Of a DNA stretch of 8,906 bases, positions 1 through 6,495 are shown piece by piece. The notes beneath the pieces are model-generated. The model was given only the letters and a program-made list of their open reading frames with translations. It was not told the origin of the DNA and searched no databases. The stretch spans positions 1 to 8,906 of the forward strand of contig NHFS02000033.1 of the NCBI GenBank assembly GCA_002171315.2, in the 5' to 3' direction. This DNA is from Euryarchaeota archaeon TMED117 (GTDB lineage: Archaea > Thermoplasmatota > Poseidoniia > Poseidoniales > Poseidoniaceae). Every line of letters begins with the position of its first letter. The first letter of the stretch is position 1. The position numbers were made by a program, and so were the translations under genes.

Positions 1-467
1 CCTTACTTCATTGGCCAGTTGAACGTTGCCGCGGTGGGATTGTTGCAATTTCTCAGCAAGATGAGTTGCTAAGGGTTGATGAACAACGTTCATTGTTGAT
101 GGAATCAGCATCACTTGATTGGCAGGTGCCGCTTGAAACCGCTCTTCAACAAGCGAGGGAAATAGCATCTGAAACGGGAGATTTGCCTCGGCTATCACCA
201 GTAGATTTAGACGTGCTCGCTTTAGCAATTGATCTTAATCTTCCCTTGGTTACTGATGATTATCGAATGAAGAATGTCGCTCGTAAAGCGGGAATTCCAG
301 TCGAAGGTGTTCTTACATCAGGTGGAAAGAAACAATGGAAATGGATTCTACGTTGCATTGGATGCAGAGCAGAGGAAGATGTACCTCCAAATGCGAAACA
401 GTCGAAGAAAGACGATGTCCAACTTTGTGATCGATGCGGGTCGCCAATGAAGTTGAAAAAAGGCTAA
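1..467 (+). CDS. nob1: Nob1-type PIN endonuclease with zinc ribbon, 5' truncated by the window edge
   Basis: The reading frame is open from base 3 with no start visible, so the gene begins before the window; about 154 C-terminal residues remain. The later half of a PIN nuclease domain shows as an acidic stretch SPVDLDVLALA (Asp codons at 204 and 210) followed by PLVTDDYRMKNVA (Asp-Asp at 255-260), the usual metal-binding acidic positions. It is followed by GI, a W-x-W segment and a four-cysteine zinc ribbon, RCIGC (354-365) and CDRCG (426-437). PIN domain plus C-terminal zinc ribbon in this order is the Nob1 arrangement. In that family it cuts the 3' end of precursor 16S/18S rRNA during small-subunit maturation in the cytoplasm. 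The first catalytic Asp lies outside the window. A TTG at 66 could be read as a start, but it would remove conserved PIN sequence. The gene converges on tatA with no gap. The family is fairly sure; the rRNA role is by homology. Confidence 0.85.
   Translation, partial: LLHWPVERCRGGIVAISQQDELLRVDEQRSLLMESASLDWQVPLETALQQAREIASETGDLPRLSPVDLDVLALAIDLNLPLVTDDYRMKNVARKAGIPVEGVLTSGGKKQWKWILRCIGCRAEEDVPPNAKQSKKDDVQLCDRCGSPMKLKKG
456..461 (-). terminator. T6 tract on the minus strand, possible terminator for tatA
   Basis: The plus strand reads A6 here, so a minus-strand transcript leaving tatA meets T6 only 7 to 12 bases after its stop codon. It is inside the last codons of Nob1, where it encodes Lys-Lys. 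It pairs functionally with the T6 at 504-509 on the other strand. Oligo-T termination is established for archaea; use of this particular tract is inferred. Confidence 0.3.
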
Positions 468-770
468 TCACTCTTCATCATTGAGAGACTCAAGAGCATT
501 GACTTTTTTCTCTAGTTCATCCACTGACATTCCCTCAGGGTCTATTCCTACCGCTTTTGCTCTGTCCATAAGGACCTGGTCTGATGTTTTTCCACCAGCT
601 TCTAAATCAGCGATTGTTGCAGCAGTTGTTGCTTCTGAAAGACCTTTGTTGAATTCGCCTTTTGACCGGCCAAGGGCGTTTGCCATTTTTGGTAACCTCT
701 CAGCACCAAACAGAATGAAGAAGATGGCCAAAAGAATGACGATTTCGAGTGGTCCTGGACTAAATGCCAT
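468..770 (-). CDS. tatA: TatA-family twin-arginine translocase subunit
   Basis: The protein has 100 residues from the ATG at 768-770. Residues 5-21 (PGPLEIVILLAIFFILF) form a short membrane helix. The family hinge FG follows at 21-22, then an amphipathic segment ERLPKMANALGRSKGEF (24-40). That is the standard TatA/B/E layout: these subunits oligomerise at the cytoplasmic membrane with TatC and let folded proteins with RR signal peptides cross. A Glu at position 9, after GP, is a polar residue in the helix as seen in TatA and TatB. The tail from about 45 is helical and charged, with AKAVGIDPEGMS at about 71-82. The frame extends upstream to an ATG at 816-818, but that would put 16 polar residues before the helix, and only the inner start has an AGGG at suitable spacing. 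No TatC is in the window. The stop abuts the Nob1 stop exactly. TatA versus TatB cannot be decided from sequence alone. Confidence 0.9.
   Translation of the reverse strand: MAFSPGPLEIVILLAIFFILFGAERLPKMANALGRSKGEFNKGLSEATTAATIADLEAGGKTSDQVLMDRAKAVGIDPEGMSVDELEKKVNALESLNDEE
504..509 (+). terminator. T6 tract, possible oligo-U terminator for the Nob1 gene
   Basis: Six consecutive T residues lie 37 bases after the Nob1 stop, on the strand being transcribed, with no hairpin before them. Archaeal RNA polymerase is known to terminate at oligo-T tracts without a stem. Because the convergent gene abuts directly, any Nob1 terminator has to sit inside the tatA coding region, as this tract does. A T6 can occur by chance, and here it also encodes Lys codons of TatA. 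Confidence 0.3.
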
Positions 771-776
771 TGTATT

Positions 777-780
777 CCCT
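777..780 (-). promoter_or_regulatory. Weak Shine-Dalgarno (AGGG) supporting the inner tatA start
   Basis: On the minus strand AGGG lies six bases before the ATG at 770, a normal spacing. The longer start at 818 has no purine-rich motif before it. The motif is short, so it supports the choice of start but does not prove it. Confidence 0.35.
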
Positions 781-841
781 ATACGGTCCTGTACGTTCTT
801 GCTTTCAAGGGTTACCATCGCTCAAGGGCGAATTAGAACAT

Positions 842-1090
842 TCAGCCACCAGATACTGGAGGTAGGAGGGCGACTTCATCTCCTTGTTGTGGATGGATAT
901 CCAAAGGGCATCTCTCCCCGTTTAGGGCCACAGCAAGGCCTTGTCCGATCCAGTGTTGCATATCGAGAGCATGGACAATATCTTCGATACTCATTCCTTG
1001 AGTCCATTCGATTTTTGAATTTCTTGAACCAATAGCTTCTGCGATTGGACCAAACGCCAACACACGTACATACCCTGCAACTTCGGTCAT
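842..1090 (-). CDS. moaD: MoaD/ThiS/SAMP-like ubiquitin-fold sulfur carrier ending in Gly-Gly
   Basis: The protein is 82 residues long, beginning MTEVAGYVRVLAFG and ending GDEVALLPPVSGG. A beta strand with VRVLAFGPIAEAIG, a middle stretch SIEDIVHAL, the strand-turn LAVALNGE and the C-terminal DEVALLPPVSGG fit the MoaD family closely in order and length. In MoaD the terminal glycine is adenylated by an E1-like enzyme and turned into a thiocarboxylate that donates sulfur to make molybdopterin with MoaE. In archaea related proteins (SAMPs) can also be attached to other proteins or serve tRNA thiolation, so the role is not fixed by sequence. The start at 1090 is chosen because the longer frame (to 1153) would run over the start of the divergent ATPase gene. 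The gene is 71 bases upstream of tatA on the same strand. No E1 or MoaE partner is in view. Confidence 0.85.
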   Translation of the reverse strand: MTEVAGYVRVLAFGPIAEAIGSRNSKIEWTQGMSIEDIVHALDMQHWIGQGLAVALNGERCPLDIHPQQGDEVALLPPVSGG

Positions 1091-1110
1091 GCAACGGGAT
1101 TCATGCGGTA

Positions 1111-1120
1111 GTTTATCAAT
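1111..1120. promoter_or_regulatory. AT-rich TATA-like element in the divergent promoter region
   Basis: The 50 bases between the divergent starts (1090 and 1141) contain one AT-rich stretch, GTTTATCAAT, which reads ATTGATAAAC on the other strand. Its centre at 1115.5 is about 25 bases from each start codon, the usual archaeal TATA-to-start-site distance for leaderless transcripts. Neither gene has a Shine-Dalgarno in front, which agrees with leaderless mRNAs. The match to the archaeal TATA consensus is only partial, and whether it serves one or both directions is inferred. Confidence 0.4.
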
Positions 1121-1140
1121 ACGCAGCCGTAAGGTTTTGC

Positions 1141-1830
1141 ATGGCGTTAGCACTCAAGGCGGAAAGCTTGTGGAAACTCTATGAATCGGGAGAATCCGTC
1201 ATTAAGGCCGTTGAGGACGTATCTCTCGAGGTTGAACAAGGAACAATGGTTGCTATTATGGGGCCTTCTGGATGCGGAAAAACCACTCTACTCAACGTTC
1301 TTTCTGGAATCGATGAACCCACGTCAGGTTCGGTTGCGATCAACGGCCAGAATTTGTACGGATCCAATGATGACGTCAGAACCCGTGTCCGAGGCTCTAA
1401 TATGGGCTTCATTTTCCAAGAATTCAACCTCTTACCTGTCATGACTGCACTGGAAAATGTCGAACTGCCGCTTCTCTTGCAGGGTAAAACATCCATCGAT
1501 GCTAGAGATGAGGCCTCAAAAGCGCTAACTGCAGTGGGATTAGGCGATAGGTTGCATCATCGTCCGGCTGAATTGTCAGGAGGGCAACAACAACGGGTTG
1601 CAGTAGCAAGAGCAGTTGTCCATCGTCCTGCCATTGTGCTTTGTGACGAACCTACGGGGAATCTCGATACTGAAACCTCTGAATCAATCATCAGATTGTT
1701 ACGGACATTATGCAAAGTTGGGAATACAACGTTCCTCATTGTAACTCACGATCATTCAATTGCGGAACAATGTGACCGTGTTCTTCAGATGGCTGATGGG
1801 AAATTTCTTCAAGCATCTGAGGAGGAATGA
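1141..1830 (+). CDS. ABC exporter ATPase, LolD/MacB class
   Basis: The protein is 229 residues long with every ABC ATPase motif intact: Walker A GPSGCGKTT (41-49), Q-loop GFIFQEFNLLP (Gln93), signature LSGGQQQR (145-152), Walker B IVLCDEPTGNLD (catalytic Glu170) and the switch His203 in VTHDH. The Q-loop FQ-FNLLP, the EPTGNLD form and LPLLL before the signature domain are typical of the LolD/MacB/FtsE group, whose ATPases drive FtsX-type permeases by pulling on outer domains. It would act at the cytoplasmic face as a dimer. The start at 1141 is preferred over the longer frame (1045), since that overlaps moaD and adds no conserved sequence. It overlaps the permease gene by ATGA (1827-1830), so the two are almost certainly translated together. 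The substrate is unknown: this class handles lipoproteins, peptides and envelope signals. Confidence 0.95.
   Translation: MALALKAESLWKLYESGESVIKAVEDVSLEVEQGTMVAIMGPSGCGKTTLLNVLSGIDEPTSGSVAINGQNLYGSNDDVRTRVRGSNMGFIFQEFNLLPVMTALENVELPLLLQGKTSIDARDEASKALTAVGLGDRLHHRPAELSGGQQQRVAVARAVVHRPAIVLCDEPTGNLDTETSESIIRLLRTLCKVGNTTFLIVTHDHSIAEQCDRVLQMADGKFLQASEEE
1820..1825 (+). promoter_or_regulatory. Strong Shine-Dalgarno AGGAGG at unusual spacing, permease start
   Basis: AGGAGG sits inside the last codons of the ATPase gene. It is only one base from the ATG at 1827 but seven bases from an in-frame TTG at 1833, the normal distance. A frame-shifted GAGG at 1819-1822 would be four bases from the ATG. The ATG gives the ATGA overlap typical of coupled translation, whereas the TTG would give a protein two residues shorter. 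Both are the same frame, so the product hardly changes. Confidence 0.6.
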
Positions 1831-4800
1831 ATTTGATCGCTTTGCTGCTTTTGTGTTTCGTCATATCACTCGTGGCGACCATAGCAGCAATTGGCCTTCG
1901 TCATGATTGTTCTCTCAAAAGTAGAGCCTTGATTATCGTCGTCCCTCTTCTAGATGCAATATTATCGCACATCGTCCTTGGATGGTTTGGTCTTGGACCT
2001 GTAACAGTCTTTGTTGGAAGCGCTATGTTTGGGATACTGAGTCTCTTAGGGGTACAAGCCTTACTCAGTCCTAGAAGGTTGTTGGTGTTCAAACTCGCAT
2101 GGCAACAACTACGTCGACGGCAACGCCAAGCTGCTCTACTCATGGCAGGTTTGATGATCGGTTCTGCGATAATTAGTTCGTCGCTCATTGTAGGAGATTC
2201 TTTAGACGAAACAGTGCGAAAGGAAATTGAAGCCGCATGGGGTTCTACGGATATTGTCATTTCAGGATATGATTCAACCATCGGACAGGTCGTAGAAATC
2301 CCTTCATCGATTGTTGACGAGTTACGTATTCAAGACGTAGATGCGGTTGACACAATCCAAGCAGGTAGGATTGTTTCCGCATCCGTTGAAACAAACGAAG
2401 GTATTGCGGAACCGAATGTCCCCTGGTTTGCCCTAGAACATCAAGAAGATGCTCTCATCGGTTCCTCATCAAATGGTTTGACATGGTTTGAATTAGAGGA
2501 AGCAAGTCGATTTTCAAACCGATCCATTGTTGTAATTAATCGAGCACTTGCTGATGAATTAGATGTTGCTAAAGATGATGAAATCGAACTAGGTTGGTTT
2601 GTTCGTTCAGAGAATGGTATCGAACGTGTAGAGGAATCATTCGTTGTTCATCAGATCGTTTCCATGGCGAATCAAGGTCAACTCGCTGGAACAACAGCGC
2701 CTGCGTTGTTTACGGATCTAGAAACAGCACAGACATTGCAACAAGCAGGTCAAAATGTAACCACAATTCGATTATCTACGAAAGGTATTGAACAAACTCG
2801 AGATGGCTATTCAACACTGATTGAAGAATTAGAATTAGCGCTAAATCAAACAATTGATGGGGAAGATTCAGGTCTCCAGTACCTGACCGAAGACGAAAGT
2901 GATTCCTTCACAATCACCTCCTCACAGGGATTGGGCAGAATACAGGCCTCTTTGGTCCGTTCGATTAAGGAGAATCAGAGTGAATTGATGGAGGATTCTT
3001 CCCTTCTCGAAGTGTTGCAAGTGCCATTGATTAGCCTTGAAGTAAACGGTTCGGAACTCCTCACTCTCGCCGATGGGGATGTGAATCAAATCATTGGTGA
3101 AGAAAATGCAGTTTGGCATTGGGGTTCTGGTGGCATAGGGTATGAACGAAATGATAACCAATCTTGGGTATGGCGAGTCCCATCTGGTTCAATCATTACC
3201 GATGTGAGTATCGATAATGAGTACGGTTTTGCTGCATATGACAAGGGCCTTATTCTTGGAAATAGTTCAGACGAGGATTCTACAATTCGATTGTTAAAAG
3301 ACAAGGATATTGCGGCTGTAGAGGTCAATGAAGGAGTATGGTTTGCTCTTGAAGAAGGTCAAAATCGGACATTGTGGTACGGTGATCTTGCAAATGATTC
3401 AGTAAAACCACTTTCACTGAATATTAGCGCACCGTCAACGGTTTTGGGGTGGGGTCTTGAGTACCATTCTCAAGAACTCTTCTTGAAAGTTGAAGGACTT
3501 CTTTCCGTTGATTATTACAAACGTTCATGGAGTGGAGATGAATCCAATTTTACCGAAATTTCTGAATCGGAATGGCCAGTTTCATCATTGAATCCTCCAA
3601 CAGTATGCTCCTCTGGGAAAGGCACTGTTGTAAATATTCTAGAAGCATGGTGCATAGAATCGCCTGGAATTATTGTACGATCAGTTTTGGATGGTTCCGT
3701 TCAATCCATCCGTCTTCCTATTCTTTCGGATGCAGGCGGATTTGGAACCCTTCCTCAAATGTTCTTCGCTATTGAAGGAGATGTTGAATCGTTGAACGTG
3801 GCCAAGACCGAGTTGATGATCGGTAATCGCCTTCAATCCATTTCGAATGTTGCGAACGGTACAGTTAATGCCTCTGGGCTCTTTCAATTTGCCTTTGGTT
3901 CTGATGATTCACAACTTCTCGCCATCAATGGTTCCTTCACAGAGAGTGATGAACTTTCACAATTGTCTGAACTCGAAACCGTCGTTCTTGGCCTCATCAA
4001 TATCGATGACGGAGAGACTCTCGCTGCCGCAGAAGATGATGAACGTTCGATGCTGGTTTTTGCTTCAGTAACTGTTCAGGAACAAGTTGCCATCAAGGAC
4101 CATCTCAATCAACTCGTCGGATTTGAAGAAATGTCTCTTACGATTCAAACAGTGAAACTCGATGCTATGGAACAAGCTGAAGCCTCTTCAGGAGTCTTAT
4201 CGGCAATGTTCCTCGTGTTTGGTTCATTTACAATAGCGGCAGGGGTACTTCTTGTCGTTACCATTGTGATGATGTTGGTTGATGTTCGACAGAAAGAATA
4301 TGCTACAGTAAGAGCACTTGGATTTACACGAGCGGATTTACGTTACATGACCATGATCGAAGGTTCGATCGCAGCCTTCCTTGGTTGTGGTGTCGGCTCA
4401 TTGCTCGGCATGGGGCTTGCATGGTTTATCGGAATTGGCTTTTCGAGTGTTTTTGCCAATGCGGGTACGGATGTGTTTACGTTCCATGTGGATTCATCTT
4501 CTCTCGCTTCAGGCTGGTTTTGGGGCTTCCATCTTTCGATTATCACATTGTTCCTTTCAGCACTTTGGTCCTCTCGCTTGATCATTGTTCATGCCTTGAA
4601 GAGTGTTCCTCAGAGAATTCCAAAGCATGTTCCATGGGCGATTTACATCTTCTTGGTACTCATGGCAGGAGGGGCTATGGGAAGTTTTGGACTGTTTTTT
4701 ATTGGAGGGCAAGGCCTTGCTCATTCGATGTGGATACTCTTTGGATGCTGTATGATTTTGTTCACCATGCCAGTTTTGTTTTGGGTGATTCCAGTTCTTC

Positions 4801-6353
4801 GAGCACGAAGAAAAATAGATGGTATTTTACCAGTGTTTAGAGAAGCACCTCGAAAAACAATCGGATGGAGCGGTGTTGCATTATTGGTGTGGACAGGATT
4901 GCCTTCATCGCTCGATCCTGTCCGCTCCGACCTCGTTCCAAATGAATTATCTTTCATACTCATAGGTTTAGTGCAAGTGTTTGCGGGTGTCTTTGTTTTA
5001 GCAGCACTTGCTCCAATCATGATACGTGGATTGCTGCGTTTGCCTAAACTTTCCAGTGGTCCAGTACTTCCAGTCGCTCTATCTTATCCTCTGCAAAAGC
5101 CTCTTCGAACTGCGGTGGTCATGGGGATGTTTTCCATAACTGTATTTTCTGTTGTTGTTCTCAGTGGCTATACGCTCCAATTTGATAATTATTCCAGTTC
5201 GTTCGTAGAAGAATCTGAAGGTGAATTTGAGTTGATGCTCTCATCATCAAGATCTCGTCCTTTGCAACTTGAAGGTCCTATGGATGAATGGGGGCTGGAG
5301 AATTCAAATATCGAACAAATTGATGCAGTAGGAAGGGTGTATAGGGCTCAAGCCTTTTTAGAAAATGAGCAAGAAACTCGTTCTCCGTACATATTACGAG
5401 GTGTTGATGAGGACTTCGTCAATCACGGTGGCATTCCACTCCATATCTGGGACGACGCACTTGGCGATAGCTCTGAAGAAGCATGGGTTTCAATGCATCA
5501 AAGAACAGACATCGTTTTCGTTGATGCTTCATTTGGTCTTGAGTCTTCTCTTGATGGGGCCTCGATTGGAATCTTCCCAGTCAAGGTCGGCGAAAACATC
5601 ACAATTATCGATTCGAAACAACCAAGCCATCGCCGTATCGTAACCGTTGGTGGGATTCTCGAACAGTCTTCTTATCTGTTTTCAGCAGGTGTTTGGATGT
5701 CTTCAGAGCCAGTGATTGAGCAATATGATGGCGATCTTACCCGCGTCTATGTTTCCGTATCTCCTGAAAGCACTGCGAGTTCATCATTTGATAACGAAGG
5801 CGTGTCCTATTATGAGGCAGCGGGCAAATCTAAAGGTGAAAGAGAAGCAGCCGCAGAACTCAGTCAACAGTTGAGTTTAGATTTGGAAAAAGAGGGGATC
5901 CAAGTATCACTTATTGCAGAAGAAGTAGCATTAATCCAATCTCTTGTTCTGTCTATTCTTGCTCTTTTTGAAGGGTATTTATCAATTGGATTGGTGATCG
6001 GAATCGCTGGAATCGGTGTCGTCACTTACAGGTCTGTCTCCGAAAGAAGGAAGCACATTGGAATGTTGCGGGCTATAGGGTACACTCAAGGCATGGTCAT
6101 GAGAATACACGTTGTGGAAGTCACATGGGTCTCTTTGCTGGGAATACTCAATGGGATCACCGTTGGTTTACTCTTCCATATAGGATTGCATTCAGCTGTT
6201 TGGGAAAAAGAGGGAGCATCCCTTGTATTGCCATGGACAACTGCGGTTGTAATGTTCCTAGGGGGCTGGATTCTGGTTTTCTTGGCTACTCTTCTGCCGG
6301 TGCGAGCAGCATCGAAAATCCCTCCATCTGAGGCATTACGTTCAACATCTTAA
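1827..6353 (+). CDS. Large FtsX-type ABC permease with two permease units and a giant outer domain
   Basis: The protein is 1508 residues long. Three extra helices come first (about 3-24, 34-54, 58-80), then a basic RRRQRQ and the usual first helix (about 102-122). Outer domain 1 runs to about 787. FtsX unit 1 (about 788-930) holds the coupling segment RQKEYATVRALGFT. A linker with about four more helices (937-1065) follows. Helix 1095-1117, outer domain 2 (1118-1369) and FtsX unit 2 (1370-1508), with SERRKHIGMLRAIGYT, complete it. Two units in one chain match the full dimeric permease of MacB or LolC/E-like exporters, which couple ATP use by the upstream ATPase to movement of outer domains. 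Outer domain 1 (about 665 residues) is far larger than domain 2. Residues about 400-650 look like an insert with beta-rich repeats, and C594 and C609 appear to be the only cysteines in domain 1. The gene is co-translated with the ATPase. Substrate unknown; function inferred by family. Confidence 0.9.
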   Translation: MNLIALLLLCFVISLVATIAAIGLRHDCSLKSRALIIVVPLLDAILSHIVLGWFGLGPVTVFVGSAMFGILSLLGVQALLSPRRLLVFKLAWQQLRRRQRQAALLMAGLMIGSAIISSSLIVGDSLDETVRKEIEAAWGSTDIVISGYDSTIGQVVEIPSSIVDELRIQDVDAVDTIQAGRIVSASVETNEGIAEPNVPWFALEHQEDALIGSSSNGLTWFELEEASRFSNRSIVVINRALADELDVAKDDEIELGWFVRSENGIERVEESFVVHQIVSMANQGQLAGTTAPALFTDLETAQTLQQAGQNVTTIRLSTKGIEQTRDGYSTLIEELELALNQTIDGEDSGLQYLTEDESDSFTITSSQGLGRIQASLVRSIKENQSELMEDSSLLEVLQVPLISLEVNGSELLTLADGDVNQIIGEENAVWHWGSGGIGYERNDNQSWVWRVPSGSIITDVSIDNEYGFAAYDKGLILGNSSDEDSTIRLLKDKDIAAVEVNEGVWFALEEGQNRTLWYGDLANDSVKPLSLNISAPSTVLGWGLEYHSQELFLKVEGLLSVDYYKRSWSGDESNFTEISESEWPVSSLNPPTVCSSGKGTVVNILEAWCIESPGIIVRSVLDGSVQSIRLPILSDAGGFGTLPQMFFAIEGDVESLNVAKTELMIGNRLQSISNVANGTVNASGLFQFAFGSDDSQLLAINGSFTESDELSQLSELETVVLGLINIDDGETLAAAEDDERSMLVFASVTVQEQVAIKDHLNQLVGFEEMSLTIQTVKLDAMEQAEASSGVLSAMFLVFGSFTIAAGVLLVVTIVMMLVDVRQKEYATVRALGFTRADLRYMTMIEGSIAAFLGCGVGSLLGMGLAWFIGIGFSSVFANAGTDVFTFHVDSSSLASGWFWGFHLSIITLFLSALWSSRLIIVHALKSVPQRIPKHVPWAIYIFLVLMAGGAMGSFGLFFIGGQGLAHSMWILFGCCMILFTMPVLFWVIPVLRARRKIDGILPVFREAPRKTIGWSGVALLVWTGLPSSLDPVRSDLVPNELSFILIGLVQVFAGVFVLAALAPIMIRGLLRLPKLSSGPVLPVALSYPLQKPLRTAVVMGMFSITVFSVVVLSGYTLQFDNYSSSFVEESEGEFELMLSSSRSRPLQLEGPMDEWGLENSNIEQIDAVGRVYRAQAFLENEQETRSPYILRGVDEDFVNHGGIPLHIWDDALGDSSEEAWVSMHQRTDIVFVDASFGLESSLDGASIGIFPVKVGENITIIDSKQPSHRRIVTVGGILEQSSYLFSAGVWMSSEPVIEQYDGDLTRVYVSVSPESTASSSFDNEGVSYYEAAGKSKGEREAAAELSQQLSLDLEKEGIQVSLIAEEVALIQSLVLSILALFEGYLSIGLVIGIAGIGVVTYRSVSERRKHIGMLRAIGYTQGMVMRIHVVEVTWVSLLGILNGITVGLLFHIGLHSAVWEKEGASLVLPWTTAVVMFLGGWILVFLATLLPVRAASKIPPSEALRSTS

Positions 6354-6400
6354 TTTCGCAAAGACCCGACTGAGGGGCAATTAAAGCATCTTGGGAGCGG

Positions 6401-6417
6401 TTTATTTTTATAAAAAT
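6401..6417 (+). terminator. T-rich tract and 14-base palindrome after the permease gene
   Basis: TTTATTTTTATAAAAAT begins 48 bases after the permease stop. It contains a perfect palindrome, ATTTTTATAAAAAT (6404-6417), and a T5 run, which could end transcription of the ABC operon in the archaeal oligo-T manner. The same sequence also resembles a TATA box and could be an upstream promoter for the next gene. Sequence alone does not separate the two. Confidence 0.4.
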
Positions 6418-6440
6418 CCTCAATAAATATCACACCCATA

Positions 6441-6450
6441 GTATATATAC
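6441..6450 (+). promoter_or_regulatory. TATA box candidate for the secreted-protein gene
   Basis: GTATATATAC is the most TATA-like element in the spacer. With the usual archaeal spacing of 26-27 bases, transcription would start near 6472, leaving a leader of about 24 bases that keeps the Shine-Dalgarno at 6484-6488. No clear purine-rich BRE precedes it, so it is a candidate only. Confidence 0.5.
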
Positions 6451-6463
6451 GGCATTTATCGTA

Positions 6464-6479
6464 GGGCGAGTTACCGCCC
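6464..6479 (+). promoter_or_regulatory. GC inverted repeat GGGCG...CGCCC just before the Shine-Dalgarno
   Basis: GGGCG (6464-6468) and CGCCC (6475-6479) are perfectly complementary around a six-base loop, five bases before the Shine-Dalgarno. If transcription starts upstream of 6464, this would be a small RNA hairpin in the leader. If it starts near 6472, the repeat spans the initiation site instead and would be DNA-level only. A five-pair stem is weak evidence. Confidence 0.3.
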
Positions 6480-6483
6480 CATT

Positions 6484-6488
6484 GGAGG
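6484..6488 (+). promoter_or_regulatory. Shine-Dalgarno GGAGG for the secreted-protein gene
   Basis: GGAGG lies seven bases before the ATG at 6496, the normal spacing, and decides that start. Another ATG at 6491 is only two bases from the motif and opens a frame of two codons. Confidence 0.8.
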
Positions 6489-6495
6489 ATATGAC

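Noticed and set aside
66..68. TTG at 66 as the start of the Nob1-type gene
   Set aside because: The same frame is open to the window edge and the upstream residues fit the PIN domain, so the gene begins outside the window.
481..1035. A 184-codon open frame on the plus strand opposite tatA and moaD
   Set aside because: It lies antisense to two recognisable genes, crosses their spacer, and its translation has no family resemblance or Shine-Dalgarno.
876..1094. A second minus-strand frame overlapping moaD
   Set aside because: It is a shifted shadow of the MoaD-like gene; the other frame carries the conserved Gly-Gly ending.
1045..1140. An N-terminal extension of the ATPase by 32 residues
   Set aside because: It overlaps moaD, has no conserved ABC sequence, and leaves no room for a promoter; the ATG at 1141 fits the family length.
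4385..4840. A 151-codon open frame inside the permease gene
   Set aside because: It is out of frame with a well-supported permease and covers its membrane helices; composition is that of a shifted frame.
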